Shown: piece after piece, positions 32,706 through 33,935 of the stretch
How the letters are laid out: every line of letters begins with the position of its first letter
How positions within the stretch are numbered: the stretch's first letter is position 1
NCBI RefSeq assembly: GCF_031157315.1
Contig: NZ_JAVIFU010000060.1
Coordinates: 1-33,935 of the forward strand
DNA length: 33,935 bases
Reading direction: 5' to 3'
From: Paenibacillus sp. LHD-38
GTDB taxonomy: Bacteria > Bacillota > Bacilli > Paenibacillales > Paenibacillaceae
Notes under the pieces: model-generated
The model's database searches: none
The model's input: only the letters and a program-made list of their open reading frames with translations
What the model was told of the DNA's origin: nothing
Made by a program: the position numbers and the translations under genes

Positions 32706-33235
32706 TTAATTAGAAGTAATATCATCCTGCGTAATCTCATCTCCGGCCGCAACTAAATCTTGACTCGTAAAAACAGAGACAAACTCCTCTAATTGAGCAA
32801 TGCTTATCCATTGAAGAGCCCCCTAAGGTGGTTCCTTGCTGTGATCAAGCAGAGCCTCAAGAAGTGACTCAACTTTTTTGAATGCACTGCTATTTTGCTG
32901 AAGGTTCAAAATTGCGTTATAGGGTTTCTCATTACAGACTTCTTCCCCAAAATAAGCCTTCTCAAAATTTCCCAATGAAGCTAAAAGCCTTACCTTTGAT
33001 GTCTCTGGTCGATCGGTTACAACATTATATATCTTCTCATTAAGAGCCCAAGCTGGATTTTTAATTAGTTTACCTTTTCGCTTGGCTCCTATCGGAAAGT
33101 TGTGCGACAGATCCTCGAGTAACCACAATTAACTGTTTTCGTTCCCACTCTTTGTCCTTCTGACTAGCAGAGGGGTTTCGGCAAGCTTTCTCGCTTCAAC
33201 GACTGATTTCGCAAGGACTTTTATGACCAAATCGC
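32706..33235 (-). pseudogene. Remnant of an unknown gene with two in-frame stop codons
   Basis: One minus-strand frame reads as continuous protein with two stops. FCDLVIKVLAKSVVEARKLA and LVRRTKSGNENS are followed by TAA (33129-33131). LWLLEDLSHNFPIGAKRKGK through ALLDHSKEPP is followed by TAG (32823-32825). GALQWISIAQLEEFVSVFTS and ITQDDITSN end at TAA (32706-32708). The three parts share a frame and read as ordinary protein, which suggests nonsense mutations in a formerly intact gene of unknown family. The middle part alone (101 residues, TTG start) could be called a gene, but no ribosome binding site supports it. A terminator follows. I cannot name the family. Confidence 0.6.
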
Positions 33236-33245
33236 AAAAAGTCGA

Positions 33246-33274
33246 CCATCCGCCAAACCGGCGGATGGAATTTT
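33246..33274. terminator. GC-rich hairpin with T tail
   Basis: A perfect 9-bp stem, CCATCCGCC/GGCGGATGG (33246-33254 and 33260-33268), with a five-base loop is followed on the plus strand by AATTTT. It separates the nonsense-bearing remnant from the recombinase fragment and may be a terminator or a dispersed repeat. Confidence 0.5.
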
Positions 33275-33280
33275 GTTTCT

Positions 33281-33384
33281 TGCTGTGTGTCCCAATCGAG
33301 TCCTAAATGCCGGCATACCGCACTTCAGCATTAATAATATTCCAAGATGGCTAATCGGCTTATATCATTCCGTGAAGGAAACAA
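33281..33384 (-). pseudogene. Fragment of a second tyrosine recombinase
   Basis: This 104-bp stretch is clearly related to 30933-31044 inside the recombinase gene. They share GTGTCCCAATCGAGTCCT, GCATTAATAATATTCCA, GGCTAATCGGCTTAT and CATTCCGTGAAGGAAACAA, with small deletions between. It corresponds to about residues 106-143 of that recombinase. Both lie on the same strand. The rest of the gene is gone. Confidence 0.85.
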
Positions 33385-33935
33385 GCTAGAATTCACTTTT
33401 AAGCTATCAGTATGTGTTTTCATCAACTTAACAGATTGTGCATTTTGTTATATTCAATCTTCAAAGGATTCATACGATCCAATATTATCTCTTTAATTAA
33501 ATGGATACACGTTAGGAAAAATAACCAACCACTCGTGGAATTACGAGGATCAAAATTAAGAATCCTTGACGCGGCCTTTCGGTCACGCGTCCGGAACGCG
33601 GGTTATAGCTGGAGATAGTTTGAAGAGATTATAGTAGAATTTCGGCAATAACTCGTAACGAGCAACATAAAGGAGCTACCCTTAGGCTTGTGCAGATTCG
33701 ATTCATATGGATCACTTATCAATATCAATTTTCTTGTTATTTACAGACCCAGGTAAAAACCTACCATACTTATCAAAACAACTATTTTTTGAAAACACCT
33801 GTTGCGATTTTTTTTTGCTTCCTCGCTACAGTGAATGGCTGATGTCTGTTTAATAGTGAATTTGTCCATACTGCCTGGTAAGAATATTAATAGGGTGGTA
33901 AGGACGATGTGGACCTCATTAAGTAGCAACGATAA
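33385..33935. other. AT-rich region without a recognised gene
   Basis: Only short reading frames without ribosome binding sites occur here (the longest are 68 codons at 33412-33618 plus and 62 codons at 33741-33929 minus). One GC-rich patch near 33570-33600 (GCGTCCGGAACGCG) stands out from AT-rich surroundings. I see no RNA gene, insertion sequence end or attachment site. It is probably decayed mobile DNA. Confidence 0.6.

Noticed and set aside
32821..32826. Programmed amber readthrough or recoding
   Set aside because: A second in-frame stop (TAA at 33129) lies upstream, and no pyrrolysine or selenocysteine signals are seen; decay is simpler.
32823..33128. Intact 101-residue gene
   Set aside because: The frame continues as protein-like sequence on both sides of its bounding stops, and its TTG start lacks a ribosome binding site, so a remnant is more likely.
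33412..33618. 68-residue plus-strand protein
   Set aside because: No ribosome binding site and no recognisable similarity; probably chance in decayed DNA.

Overview
The window looks like a piece of a Paenibacillus-type (Bacillota) chromosome. The signs are strong AGGAGG-type ribosome binding sites with ATG/GTG/TTG starts, a Bacillus-like rRNA leader, a levansucrase/endolevanase pair arranged as in Bacillus subtilis sacB-levB, and a YesM/YesN-style two-component system beside a lipoprotein sugar-binding protein. Genus is inferred from gene content and style, because only about 44 bases of 16S rRNA are present.

Layout: (1) 1-380, the 5' end of a 16S rRNA gene on the minus strand with its leader and promoter. 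(2) 380-4400, a dGTPase, a guanylate-kinase-like protein, and a decayed patch holding the tail of a LacI-type regulator and a frameshifted Gfo/Idh/MocA oxidoreductase. (3) 3591-9138, a SWIM zinc-finger protein paired with a SNF2 helicase, then a NERD-UvrD-like protein whose ATPase motifs look damaged. (4) 9139-9940, a non-coding block with two copies of a 200-bp element with inverted-repeat ends, flanking a degenerate 37-39-bp tandem array. (5) 9941-11788, a methyltransferase with three near-identical in-frame 90-bp repeats, translationally coupled to a polysaccharide deacetylase gene carrying one frameshift. (6) 11898-19585, a levan module of sensor kinase, response regulator, solute-binding lipoprotein, levansucrase and endolevanase, all on the minus strand. 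(7) 19700-33935, an AT-richer accessory region.

The accessory region is the most interesting part. A tight five-gene minus-strand operon (30687 down to 20278) encodes a BrxC/DUF499-like P-loop ATPase, a short stand-alone PglZ-type protein with intact metal-site residues, a DUF1156/COG1743 adenine methylase with zinc ribbons, an unrecognised 174-residue protein, and a SNF2 helicase with a CarD/Tudor-like start. This parts list resembles type 3 BREX. The gene order differs, PglZ is about half the usual size, and no brxA- or brxF-like gene is visible, so I read it as a non-canonical PglZ-based anti-phage system. It is bordered by a small tyrosine recombinase, a second fragment of a related recombinase about 2.3 kb away, a protein with a predicted DNA-binding start and a region resembling the head domain of ScoMcrA-like nucleases, and a gene remnant with in-frame stops. 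Together these suggest a mobile defence island inserted next to the remnant of an S-layer-type gene.
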